DNA of 64,000 bases from JADCRZ01 sp037718865 (GTDB taxonomy: Bacteria > Bacteroidota > Bacteroidia > Chitinophagales > Chitinophagaceae), in assembly GCA_037718865.1 (NCBI GenBank), contig JBBJMP010000006.1:124001-188000 (forward strand). The letters are read 5' to 3'. The notes below the pieces were generated by a model. That model was not told the DNA's origin, ran no database searches, and worked only from the letters and a program-made list of their open reading frames with translations. Every line of letters begins with the position of its first letter. The stretch's first letter is position 1. The position numbers and the translations under genes were made by a program. Below, in pieces: positions 17,425 to 25,768 of the stretch.

Positions 17425-18885
17425 ATGAAACGTTATATAAGATATATATCGGCAATGAGCCTGGTTCTGCTGCTTTTATTTACATCCTGCAAGAAATTTC
17501 TTGCAGGCGATGTAAATATTAATCCAAACAGGGCCAGTAATGTATCGTTAAATACCCTGTTGCCTGCTGTTTTAGAGTCGACATCAAGTAATCATTACCA
17601 GGTTGGTACGCGAACCAGTATTTTTGCCCAGCAGCTGGCAGCGTATACTTCCGGGCCGTTCGACGATGATCAGAACCGTAATGTAAGAATGGCCACTGCG
17701 TTCCAGGAATTGTACCAGAATGCATTAAGTAACCTGGATTACCTGGTAGATAAAGCAACCACAGATAACGCTCCGCATTACGCCGGCATTGGAAAAATAC
17801 TGCAAACAATCAACCTTGGCATGGCCACCGATGTTTGGGGTTCTGTTCCTTTTTCTGAGGCGTTTGAAGGAACAGCTAATCTCTACCCTGGTTATGACGA
17901 CCAGCAAGCGGTTTACCCGCTGTTACAAAAAAACCTGGATGAGGCTATTGCACTGCTGCAGCAGCCTCCTGGCACCATCAGGCCAAGGAACGATGATTTG
18001 ATTTACCAGGGCTCAGCGCTTAAATGGATAAAAACAGCCAATGTGTTGAAAGCACGCTTAGCCATGCACCTGACAAAAAAAGGTGCTGCAGCGGCTGCCA
18101 ACCAGGCTCTTGGCTTTTTTGCCAATGCCTATGCCAATAACACAGAAGATATGCAGTTGATCTATAATGACAGGAATCTCAATCCATGGCACAGGAACGT
18201 GTCAGTATTACTGAAGTCAGGTAATTTTAGGGTAGCGCCTTCCGTGAAATTTGTTGATGCCATGAACGGTACAATATATCCGGGACTGGTAGATCCCCGG
18301 TTGCCGTTTCTGATGTTTAAAGCTCCGGCAAACCCCTGGAGGGGGATGCAAAACGGGGCAGGCACTGGTAGCCTGGTGGATCTTACCGATGCCACCTATT
18401 ATACCAAACCGTCTTCTCCAATGATTATGGTGAGTTATGCGGAACAGAAATTCCTGGAAGCAGAGGCCAGGTTTTTAGCTAACGGGGGCTCTGTTACTTC
18501 AACCGGAAGTACCGATGAAGCTTATAACGCATACATAGGAGGTATTACTGCCCACATGGATAAAGTTGGCGTAGCCGCCGGCGATAAGTCAGCTTATCTA
18601 GGTAATGCCTTAGTGGCTGTTACACCGGCGGGACTAACGCTGGAGCTTATTATGAAAGAAAAATTTATCGCCACCTATTTGCATCCGGAAACCTGGGTTG
18701 ATGTAAGAAGATACGATTATAATGCCAATATTTATAAAGGGATGGCTCTGCCACTGGGACAGGATCCAGCCATGAACGGGCAGTTTATCCGGAGAGTGAT
18801 GTATCCGTTGGACGAAATTAACCGCAATCCCAAAGCCAGCGCTGCAGAAAAAAAACTTACGGATAAGGTCTGGTGGGATCAATAA
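17425..18885 (+). CDS. SusD/RagB-family nutrient-binding outer membrane lipoprotein
   Basis: A 486-residue surface lipoprotein that lids the SusC channel. The signal sequence ends in a lipobox with the Cys in LLFTSCKKFL. The text after it (DVNINPNRAS) and the C-terminal RRVMYPLDEINRNP match the SusD-like_2 branch (SusD/RagB with TPR-like helices). The frame is open from 17395, inside the susC end, but the ATG at 17425 is preceded by an AAAAAAAGGAAA stretch and gives a clean signal, so it is preferred. Forms an operon with susC and the small lipoprotein at 18916. Confidence 0.92.
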   Translation: MKRYIRYISAMSLVLLLLFTSCKKFLAGDVNINPNRASNVSLNTLLPAVLESTSSNHYQVGTRTSIFAQQLAAYTSGPFDDDQNRNVRMATAFQELYQNALSNLDYLVDKATTDNAPHYAGIGKILQTINLGMATDVWGSVPFSEAFEGTANLYPGYDDQQAVYPLLQKNLDEAIALLQQPPGTIRPRNDDLIYQGSALKWIKTANVLKARLAMHLTKKGAAAAANQALGFFANAYANNTEDMQLIYNDRNLNPWHRNVSVLLKSGNFRVAPSVKFVDAMNGTIYPGLVDPRLPFLMFKAPANPWRGMQNGAGTGSLVDLTDATYYTKPSSPMIMVSYAEQKFLEAEARFLANGGSVTSTGSTDEAYNAYIGGITAHMDKVGVAAGDKSAYLGNALVAVTPAGLTLELIMKEKFIATYLHPETWVDVRRYDYNANIYKGMALPLGQDPAMNGQFIRRVMYPLDEINRNPKASAAEKKLTDKVWWDQ

Positions 18886-18915
18886 ACACATTAACTAATT
18901 TATTAAACGGTTGAT

Positions 18916-19380
18916 ATGAAACATACCAAAAGCTACGCATTCCTTGTTGGGTCAGTTATGGCAATCGTCCTTTTTGCCTGTACTAAAAACGATGAATTCA
19001 TAAACGAAAATGTTACAAATACGGGGGTTGGGTATTACCCGTTATCTGCCAATACGCTGGTTGACATGGCTACAAATTCCAATATCAATAATGCAACGTA
19101 TTCAACAGGGGCCACATTCCGGACGGAGATTCAGTTCATATCTCAAAGTCCGGTTAAAGAGATTAACCTGTATGCGACAGTCGGCACGGGCATGCGGACG
19201 AAACAGTCAACATACCCTTATGCGCCGGCGTATTCGGCCACCAAAGGAACAGATACGTTGCTGGTGCCTTTCACGGTTCCGACAGGATTAAATGCCGGAA
19301 CTTCAATAAGGCTGGAGTATGAGATCCTCAATCAGAATAATCTTAACCTGATCAGGTTGGCTACCATCAGAACAAGATAA
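18916..19380 (+). CDS. Small lipoprotein downstream of SusD
   Basis: A 154-residue predicted lipoprotein: hydrophobic signal, then lipobox Cys in VLFACTKND. The mature part is beta-rich and Thr/Asn-rich (INLYATVGTG, SIRLEYEILNQNN) and resembles the small third-position proteins that trail SusCD pairs and may be glycan-binding or surface-exposed accessories. No named domain is recognised. It starts 30 bp after susD and ends the operon; a CAGATT-type inverted repeat follows. Confidence 0.7.
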   Translation: MKHTKSYAFLVGSVMAIVLFACTKNDEFINENVTNTGVGYYPLSANTLVDMATNSNINNATYSTGATFRTEIQFISQSPVKEINLYATVGTGMRTKQSTYPYAPAYSATKGTDTLLVPFTVPTGLNAGTSIRLEYEILNQNNLNLIRLATIRTR

Positions 19381-19391
19381 AGAAGAATATT

Positions 19392-19442
19392 GCCGCAGAT
19401 TTCACAGATTTATTTGGATTGCCCAATCTGCGAATCTGCGGC
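19392..19442 (+). terminator. Inverted repeat at the end of the susCD operon
   Basis: GCCGCAGATT at 19392-19401 pairs perfectly with AATCTGCGGC at 19433-19442 across a 31-bp loop that contains further CAGATT/AATCTG half-words. It begins 12 bp after the lipoprotein stop. There is no T-run after the stem, so a role as transcript end or stabiliser is inferred from position. Confidence 0.45.
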
Positions 19443-19470
19443 TTCTCTCACCGCCTTGCCCTTCTTTGAA

Positions 19471-19776
19471 TAATTTACCGTAAGGAGACATTTTTAAAAA
19501 AATCAAAAGAGCATCTATGCCCCGGCCAGGGGCAACCCGTTTGTAGCACTTGGGCAGTCATTATTTTATGCCCCCGGACGGGGGCTACCCTTACAACAAA
19601 GTAATAATAAAAAAATTTTCTTAACATGACTTATTAAGGGTAGCCCCGCCGGGGCAATTATTTAAAGATGGTCACATTTCTACAAACGTTTCACCCCTGG
19701 CTGGGGTAATAATTCAGTGTCAGGTAATGATGAACCCATCCTATACTTATTTTATAAGATGTGTGTAACCGTAGCC
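19471..19776 (+). mobile_element. MITE-like palindromic element, copy 1
   Basis: About 306 bp without coding capacity. Four GC palindromes lie at 19519-19533, 19570-19585, 19643-19655 and 19694-19706. The first two, with spacer text (CCCGTTTGTAG, GGCTACCCTT), recur inverted as the last two, so the whole is a nested inverted repeat. The right end GATGTGTGTAACCGTAGCC (19758-19776) matches the terminus of copy 2; the left end is degenerate (TTACCGTAAGGAGACAT at 19475-19491). TTTGAA (19465-19470) and TTGAA (19777-19781) flank it like a target duplication. The same element occurs inverted at 35458-35793. No transposase is present. Confidence 0.75.
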
Positions 19777-19801
19777 TTGAAGAATGAGGGAAGCTAAGGC
19801 C

Positions 19802-20245
19802 TTAAGCTTGTCGCCTTGCCCGAAAGAAATCTACCATTAATTGGGTACATTCATCTTTCAAAATACCCTTAACCAGTTCCGTTTTTGGATGGAAAGGCCA
19901 GTTACCCATAGTGGTTTTTCTGAATCCATTCTTTTCATCATCCGCTCCGTAAACGATCTTGTCGATCTTGCTCCAGTATAAGGCGCCTGCACACATCAGG
20001 CACGGTTCAACGGTTATGTAGATGGTGGCCCCCGGGAGATATTTACTTCCTAAAAAATTAAACGCAGCGGTTAGTGCAATGATCTCGGCATGGGCCGTAG
20101 AGTCCGTTAGTTTTTCAACCTGGTTATGCCCGCGGGCGATGATCTTATCTTTCATGACAATGATAGCTCCAACAGGAACTTCTTCTTCTCCAAAAGCTTT
20201 CTGTGCTTCTTTTAAAGCCTGCCGCATAAAATCTTCATCAGTCAT
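19802..20245 (-). CDS. tadA: tRNA-specific adenosine deaminase
   Basis: A 147-residue zinc deaminase that converts the wobble adenosine of tRNA-Arg(ACG) to inosine. Zinc ligands and the catalytic Glu are visible: HAE at residues 52-54 and PCLMC at 81-85. The GGVPVGA-like EVPVGAIIV and the ALYWSKIDKIVYGADDEKNG segment are typical of TadA. The frame stays open to 20287, but ATG at 20245 (MTDEDFMRQALKEA) matches the family start. Cytosine or guanine deaminases share the fold, so specificity is by motif resemblance. Confidence 0.88.
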   Translation of the reverse strand: MTDEDFMRQALKEAQKAFGEEEVPVGAIIVMKDKIIARGHNQVEKLTDSTAHAEIIALTAAFNFLGSKYLPGATIYITVEPCLMCAGALYWSKIDKIVYGADDEKNGFRKTTMGNWPFHPKTELVKGILKDECTQLMVDFFRARRQA

Positions 20246-20325
20246 TGGGTATAAATGTAAAACAATTGGCGGTTCCTGTCCGGGCATTTGTCATTAGCAA
20301 GACAGGAAGTCAAATCAGGGTGACT

Positions 20326-20333
20326 TACATTTG
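20326..20333 (+). promoter_or_regulatory. Candidate -7 box for the aldehyde dehydrogenase gene
   Basis: TACATTTG matches TAnnTTTG exactly and ends 25 bp before the ATG at 20359. No clear -33 box is seen at the expected spacing. Confidence 0.35.
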
Positions 20334-20358
20334 CCAGTAGAAAACAACTGAAAATGGT

Positions 20359-21762
20359 ATGATCAAGCTAGCAACAGTTGCTGAAACCAGCATTAGGTTA
20401 CCCGATCTGTTATCGATGCGGTATTATTTTGAATCGGGTGGCACAAGGCCTTATTCTTTTAGAAAACAACAACTCCTGGCGCTTAAGCAGGCTGTCCTGA
20501 AACATGAAGCGGAGATTAATGCCGCCCTTTATGCCGACCTCGGAAAAAGCCCTGAAGAATCTTATGTAACGGAGACCGGGTTGTTCCTTACCGAGATCAA
20601 TACCTGCCTTGCGAACCTGAAAAGCTGGATGAGGCCCCGGTCTGCTTCCACAAATTTAGTTAACCTTCCTTCAACAAGTAAGATTTACCGGGACCCGCTC
20701 GGAGTGGTATTAATTATTGCACCCTGGAACTATCCGCTCCAGTTATTGTTGATTCCGCTGATTGGCGCCATTGCTGGCGGGAACGCTGCGGTATTAAAAC
20801 CATCCGAACTTGCTCCTGCAACGGCCGCTGTCGCGGAAAAGATTATAACCGCGTGTTTTCCGCCTCAGTATATCACCGTTATCCAGGGAGATGGAGCTGT
20901 CGTGATACCGGAGATGATGCGATCATTCCGGTTCGATCACGTGTTTTATACCGGAAGTATTGCCGTAGGAAGATCAATCTATCAGCTTGCTGCAGCTGAC
21001 CTGGTACCTGTAACACTGGAGCTGGGCGGTAAAAGTCCGGCCATTGTTGAGGCAGATGCTGATCTGGCCATCGCAGCGCGGCGGATTGCGGTGGGCAAAT
21101 TCCTCAATGCAGGCCAAACCTGCATTGCACCCGATTATATATTGGTGCAAAACCAGGTAAAAGAAAAATTTCTTTCCCTGTTAAAAGAAACCATTACTGG
21201 GTTTTACTCCGAAGACCCCTCGGGTAGTAGCGATTATGGGAAGATCATCAATGAAAAAAGGTTCAATACACTCGTCAGTTACCTTGACCAGGGAAATGTT
21301 ATTTACGGCGGCAGGTATAACCGGGCCGCACTGTATTTTGCTCCAACCATTATGGACGATGTATCACTGGATGCGCCGGTAATGACGGAAGAAATTTTCG
21401 GTCCCATATTACCGTTAGTTGGTTTTAGCACCAGGGAAGAGGCGTTGTCAATTGTACAACGCAATCCCAACCCCCTGGCGTTTTACTTATTCACGAATAA
21501 TAAAGAAGCCGAAAAGGAATGGATATTAAAACTTGCCTTTGGTGGCGGATGTGTGAACAATACAGACTGGCATTTTGTAAATCATCACCTGCCTTTCGGG
21601 GGAGTAGGATCAAGCGGTATGGGTGCCTATCACGGAAAGTTTACATTTGAAACGTTTACGCGATTAAAATCCGTTTTAAAATCTCCCCTCTGGTTTGATC
21701 CTTCTGTAAAATACCCTCCTTTTAAAGGAAGGTTGAAACTGTTCAGGTGGTTAATTAGGTGA
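20359..21762 (+). CDS. Aldehyde dehydrogenase family protein
   Basis: A 467-residue NAD(P)-dependent aldehyde dehydrogenase of the class 3-like (fatty aldehyde/coniferyl) branch, shorter than the 490-500-residue classes. Features are the PWNYPLQLLLIPLIGA segment, GSIAVGRSIYQLAA cofactor loop, the general-base Glu in LELGGKSP, the nucleophile Cys in NAGQTCIAPDY and the EEIFGPILP motif. The hydrophobic, basic C-terminus (FKGRLKLFRWLIR) could touch the membrane, as in fatty aldehyde dehydrogenases. Substrate is not determinable. Downstream lies a word array and then a glutathione peroxidase gene. Confidence 0.92.
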   Translation: MIKLATVAETSIRLPDLLSMRYYFESGGTRPYSFRKQQLLALKQAVLKHEAEINAALYADLGKSPEESYVTETGLFLTEINTCLANLKSWMRPRSASTNLVNLPSTSKIYRDPLGVVLIIAPWNYPLQLLLIPLIGAIAGGNAAVLKPSELAPATAAVAEKIITACFPPQYITVIQGDGAVVIPEMMRSFRFDHVFYTGSIAVGRSIYQLAAADLVPVTLELGGKSPAIVEADADLAIAARRIAVGKFLNAGQTCIAPDYILVQNQVKEKFLSLLKETITGFYSEDPSGSSDYGKIINEKRFNTLVSYLDQGNVIYGGRYNRAALYFAPTIMDDVSLDAPVMTEEIFGPILPLVGFSTREEALSIVQRNPNPLAFYLFTNNKEAEKEWILKLAFGGGCVNNTDWHFVNHHLPFGGVGSSGMGAYHGKFTFETFTRLKSVLKSPLWFDPSVKYPPFKGRLKLFRWLIR

Positions 21763-21766
21763 AACA

Positions 21767-21849
21767 AATGTGCGGATGTGCGAATGAGGGAAGGGAAAAG
21801 TGAGATGTAAGAAGTGAGATGAAAGAGGTAAGATGTGAGAGGTGAGATG
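21767..21849 (+). repeat. Octamer words followed by a 14-bp (2x7) tandem repeat
   Basis: Five bases after the stop codon come the octamer words AATGTGCGGATGTGCGAATG (21767-21786). A repeat with exact 14-bp spacing follows: GTGAGATG or a one-base variant begins at 21800, 21814, 21828 and 21842. Each 14-mer is two 7-mers of the type GTGAGAT/GTAAGAA. The next gene starts 84 bp later. Confidence 0.8.
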
Positions 21850-21933
21850 ACTTCCTCATCCCATCCCGGGAGGGGTAGGGTGGGTAAAGCCAGTTTATAA
21901 GAATAAAAGGATAGTAAGAATAATTAGCATAGT

Positions 21934-22530
21934 ATGACACCAAAACAAAGAATCATTAAATTCATTTATCCATTGCTGAGATCATACTCAGCATCAACAT
22001 TGGTCAGCAACGGAATACGGGCGAATGTAAACGAGGCGGTTCCTGATCAGGTATTTTATTCTTTACAGGGCGTTCTTTCAAATGGAACGCAGTTTGATTT
22101 TTCGGCTCTGATCAAAAAGAAAGTTATACTCGTAAACGTAGCCTCTGATTGCGGATATACGCCACAATATACGGAGCTGCAGCAATTACAGGAATTGTAC
22201 GAAGACAGGTTGGTGGTTCTTGGATTCCCGGCTAATGATTTTAAGGGGCAGGAGCCAGGTACGGATAAAGAAATTGAGGCGTTTTGTCAAAAGAATTATG
22301 CGATCACTTTTCCCATGTTTCAAAAACATTCCGTGTTAAAGCCCGGACAGAATAGTATTTTTAAATGGCTCTCCAGCAAAGAGCTGAATGGCTGGAATGA
22401 TCAGCAGCCTGTCTGGAATTTTTGTAAATACCTGGTAGGCGATGATGGGAAACTGCAGTACTATTTTCCGCCATCGGTGTCCCCACTAAGCAAGGGCATG
22501 TTGTCTGCAATTGATATACCCCTCCGCTGA
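21934..22530 (+). CDS. Glutathione peroxidase family protein
   Basis: A 198-residue thioredoxin-fold peroxidase that reduces hydroperoxides. The peroxidatic Cys73 lies in NVASDCGYTPQY, Gln107 in FKGQEPGT and Trp162-Asn163 in VWNFCKYLV, completing the catalytic set with cysteine in place of selenocysteine. The first 35 residues form a hydrophobic/basic extension absent from short cytosolic forms and could be a membrane anchor or poor signal. A second Cys (Cys119) suggests thioredoxin rather than glutathione as reductant, as is common in bacteria; that is inference. Confidence 0.9.
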   Translation: MTPKQRIIKFIYPLLRSYSASTLVSNGIRANVNEAVPDQVFYSLQGVLSNGTQFDFSALIKKKVILVNVASDCGYTPQYTELQQLQELYEDRLVVLGFPANDFKGQEPGTDKEIEAFCQKNYAITFPMFQKHSVLKPGQNSIFKWLSSKELNGWNDQQPVWNFCKYLVGDDGKLQYYFPPSVSPLSKGMLSAIDIPLR

Positions 22531-22582
22531 AAAGAGAAAGTACTTGCGCAATAGTATTATCTTTACCCCATACCATACTCTG

Positions 22583-23428
22583 ATGATAATTCATTCCATT
22601 TGCATTTGCGGAGCAGGAACCATGGGAACCGGAATAGCACAGTTGGCCGCCCAAAACGGTTTTTACGCTATATTATACGATCAGGATACACGAGTGCTTG
22701 ATAAGGCACAAATGGCTATAGAGCAGCAGTTGTCCCTACTGGCTGAAAAAAATAAAATAACGGCTGATCAGAAAACGCAGGCCGGCAGCTCCATTCAGTT
22801 TGTCAGTGATATTAACTTTTGCATCGGCGATCTGATCATAGAAGCCATCATTGAAAAGCTAGATGCAAAAATTGGCCTTTTAAACAGGCTTGCTGAGATC
22901 AATCACAGTGAAACCGTTTTTGCAACCAACACCTCTTCGTTGTCGGTTTCAGCCATTGCAAAAAAGGTAGTACATCCATCCCGCGTGGCAGGAATGCATT
23001 TTTTTAACCCCGCTCCTGTTCTAAAACTTGTGGAAGTGGTCAGGGGTGAACAGACCAGCAATGAAACCATTGAAACCATTATGGCACTGGCAAAGCAATT
23101 GGGCAAGACACCCGTGCTTTCAAAGGATTCGCCGGGATTTATCGTTAACCGGGTTGCCCGGCATTATTATTTGGAAGCGCTAAAATTGGTTGAACAAGGT
23201 GCCGGCGGTTATGAGACTATCGATGATATTCTCGAATCTACCGGTTTCAGAATGGGCCCATTCCGGTTAATGGATCTCATTGGCAATGATATAAACTTAG
23301 CCGTTACCGAATCACTCTATGAAGCATTTGGAGAGCCTGTTCGGTTTAAACCGTCCGTGATCCAGGAGGAAAAAGTAAAAAATGGTGAATTGGGCAGAAA
23401 ATCAGGAAAGGGTTATTATTCATACTAA
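22583..23428 (+). CDS. 3-hydroxybutyryl-CoA dehydrogenase
   Basis: A 281-residue NAD-dependent 3-hydroxyacyl-CoA dehydrogenase. The Rossmann motif GAGTMGTG is at residues 10-17. TNTSSLSVSAIA and the catalytic-site region GMHFFNPAPVLKLVEVV are present, followed by the C-terminal helical domain (KDSPGFIVNRVARHY; GPFRLMDLIGND). Length matches stand-alone Hbd/PaaH enzymes. The frame is open upstream to 22511 within the preceding gene, but ATG 22583 places the Rossmann strand correctly. It may serve butyrate, polyhydroxybutyrate or phenylacetate metabolism; nothing adjacent decides. Confidence 0.93.
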   Translation: MIIHSICICGAGTMGTGIAQLAAQNGFYAILYDQDTRVLDKAQMAIEQQLSLLAEKNKITADQKTQAGSSIQFVSDINFCIGDLIIEAIIEKLDAKIGLLNRLAEINHSETVFATNTSSLSVSAIAKKVVHPSRVAGMHFFNPAPVLKLVEVVRGEQTSNETIETIMALAKQLGKTPVLSKDSPGFIVNRVARHYYLEALKLVEQGAGGYETIDDILESTGFRMGPFRLMDLIGNDINLAVTESLYEAFGEPVRFKPSVIQEEKVKNGELGRKSGKGYYSY

Positions 23429-23440
23429 TCAATTTAACAG

Positions 23441-25750
23441 ATGAAAAGATGTTTGCTACTGGGTTTTTTGTGTTTTAGCACGGCGTATTTATTTTCGCAG
23501 AATCAATTTCGTGATGAATTCAACGGACCTTTTCCAAGCTGGGCCAATGTAAAGACCCGCTTCAAAGCGGCAGGTGATGGCAAAAAAGATGATACCAGGG
23601 CCTTGCAAATGGCACTGGATTCAGTAACCCGGACAATTAAAGGAGACTTTAATACAGATCCCAGAACCAGGTACCTGGTCATTTACCTTCCGGCTGGTAC
23701 CTATCGAATATCTCAAACATTACGGTTGGAAGGTAAGATCGGCGTAACTTTTATCGGAGAGCATCCGGAAAAAACCATTATCAGCTGGCAGGGATCTGAT
23801 AATGATACGATGTTCTTATCCAACAAATCTGCATTCATAAAGATCAGCAGGTTAACCTGGAATGCGAATAATAAAAATGGCATTGAAGCCATCGGCCTGC
23901 ACTATATGGATAAAATAGAACCGCAATTCGCCCCGACTTCAATAGAATTGAGTGATATGATCTTTACGGGTACTCCCATGTTCGGACTTTCTTGCGGATC
24001 ATTTGCCGGCGAAGGTACCGGCACTATGGATTCGGAGTTTCTTATTAAAAGATGTAAGTTCTATGCCTGCCGCGTAGCCGGAATAATTATAAAAGGATTC
24101 AATGCGCTGGACTACTGGATCTGGGATTGTGAGTTCAACTCCTGCAACATGGGTGTGCAGTGTGTGCATGGAAATTATCATATCTATCAATCGCATTTTA
24201 TCAATTCAAAGGTTGCTGACCTCAAGAACCTGGGTATGAACTATTCTTCGGTAAGAGGATGCTATTCCAAAAATGCAGCGGTTTTTTCTTTGGATGACGG
24301 GGCAAGCTGTAATACGTTTAAACGCGTTTTTCAAAAGAATATCATTATAGATTGTAAGCAGGTTCCGATTCAGTATTATCACCAGGGAAAGATAACCCTT
24401 ATGGATAATTTCATTTATAACGATAGCATTCCACAAGACATTTCGGTTGACTATGGTAGTTGGTGCCGGGGCAATTATGACATGTTATCACTGGAAAACA
24501 ATTTCTCGCTGGACAAGCCTTATAATGTGGCAAACGAATTTCCCTCAAAATTTCATTCCATAGCAGATATCAAATTTGACAGCAAGAAAATGAAAAGGCC
24601 CGTGGTTCGTCCCCTCGAACCTTTCGCCCCTTATATTAAAAGACGGATATTTGAGGTTCCTGTTAATGCAGGGGCCCAGGCCATTCAGAATATTATCAAC
24701 AAGGCTGCAGAACTTAAGGGGCAGCGGCCCGTGGTTCATTTTCCCATGGGACTATATTCCATAGACAGAACCATTGAGCTGCCGGCAGGATCCGATATAC
24801 AGTTAATCGGCGACGGTAACATAAATGCCAGTTGGTTTTTAAAAACAGGGGCGAGGGATAGTACCTTTTATTATTTCAATATTAAGGGCCCGTCGTTTGT
24901 CACCATAAAAGACATTCAGATCGGTTCTGACGGCAATCCGGATAAAACCAATGCCTTTTTATTTACAGGTACCGATCAACCAAACGCTGAAGTTCGGTTA
25001 GACCAGATATATGCCAAGGCACATACCACGATAAATATCGACGGGCTGGATTATACGTATTTTGAAAAGAACAACTCTTTCTTTGCAGATGGCAACCGGA
25101 TCACCGGCGGCGACATGGTCAAAGCAGGAAAAGGCACCAGCGTCCTGTATTGCTTCGGTGGTCAGAGTGCTGGCGTTCACCTTGAGAATAATGCGACGAT
25201 GGTTGCCAAGGATTGCTGGTGGGAGGGGAAGTTCAGAAAAGAATATTTACCGCTTGATTTAACGGGTTATGGCAACCTCACCGTAGATGCTGCCATGTAT
25301 GCTCCTTCAGACCTGGATTCAGGTACTACCATACAAGTGAGCAATTTTAGAGGAAACCTTAGTTTGATGAATATGTATGTGACGGGAGGCATTGATGTGA
25401 AGCCGGGTTCTCCCGGTTTAAATATGTTCGTTTGGAACATCAATCATCACCATAAACGTGATCCGATGCAATTTTTAAGAAAAGGGCTTACATCAAAAAT
25501 AGCCATGATGGGGATCAGTTCACAATGTTTTAAATCGCATGATAAGTTATGCCCCGATGAAAATCCTCAGTCCTTACGGGATGTGTTAATTAATATACCG
25601 GATCAGAATAAATTTATTGCCCAACTTACCAGAGACAGCCGGAAAGCGATGCCCAGGCCATACAGAAGCCTTGCCAACGGCATCAGCAACGTGTTTATTT
25701 CAAGAGTATTGGTGTATACAGGCACAACGGCGTACACATTTCGTAAATAA
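23441..25750 (+). CDS. Secreted right-handed beta-helix protein (pectate lyase-3/GH55-like)
   Basis: A 769-residue exported protein with a signal peptide (MKRCLLLGFLCFSTAYLFS). Two regions look like Pectate_lyase_3 / GH55-type beta-helix modules: residues about 35-330, opening with FKAAGDGKKDDTRALQMALD, and about 410-700, opening with GAQAIQNIINKAAELKGQRP. Repeated short strands and turns (IIDCKQVPIQYY, VHLENNATMVAKDC) support a solenoid. Such proteins are often glycan lyases or hydrolases, but I cannot assign catalytic residues. It starts 12 bp after the dehydrogenase gene and is followed by an epimerase gene. Confidence 0.78.
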   Translation: MKRCLLLGFLCFSTAYLFSQNQFRDEFNGPFPSWANVKTRFKAAGDGKKDDTRALQMALDSVTRTIKGDFNTDPRTRYLVIYLPAGTYRISQTLRLEGKIGVTFIGEHPEKTIISWQGSDNDTMFLSNKSAFIKISRLTWNANNKNGIEAIGLHYMDKIEPQFAPTSIELSDMIFTGTPMFGLSCGSFAGEGTGTMDSEFLIKRCKFYACRVAGIIIKGFNALDYWIWDCEFNSCNMGVQCVHGNYHIYQSHFINSKVADLKNLGMNYSSVRGCYSKNAAVFSLDDGASCNTFKRVFQKNIIIDCKQVPIQYYHQGKITLMDNFIYNDSIPQDISVDYGSWCRGNYDMLSLENNFSLDKPYNVANEFPSKFHSIADIKFDSKKMKRPVVRPLEPFAPYIKRRIFEVPVNAGAQAIQNIINKAAELKGQRPVVHFPMGLYSIDRTIELPAGSDIQLIGDGNINASWFLKTGARDSTFYYFNIKGPSFVTIKDIQIGSDGNPDKTNAFLFTGTDQPNAEVRLDQIYAKAHTTINIDGLDYTYFEKNNSFFADGNRITGGDMVKAGKGTSVLYCFGGQSAGVHLENNATMVAKDCWWEGKFRKEYLPLDLTGYGNLTVDAAMYAPSDLDSGTTIQVSNFRGNLSLMNMYVTGGIDVKPGSPGLNMFVWNINHHHKRDPMQFLRKGLTSKIAMMGISSQCFKSHDKLCPDENPQSLRDVLINIPDQNKFIAQLTRDSRKAMPRPYRSLANGISNVFISRVLVYTGTTAYTFRK

Positions 25751-25768
25751 TATAATTTGCCAAAACTC

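Noticed and set aside
21767..21849. Possible CRISPR array
   Set aside because: Units are 7, 8 or 14 bp with no unique spacers and no cas genes in the window; a simple tandem word repeat explains it.
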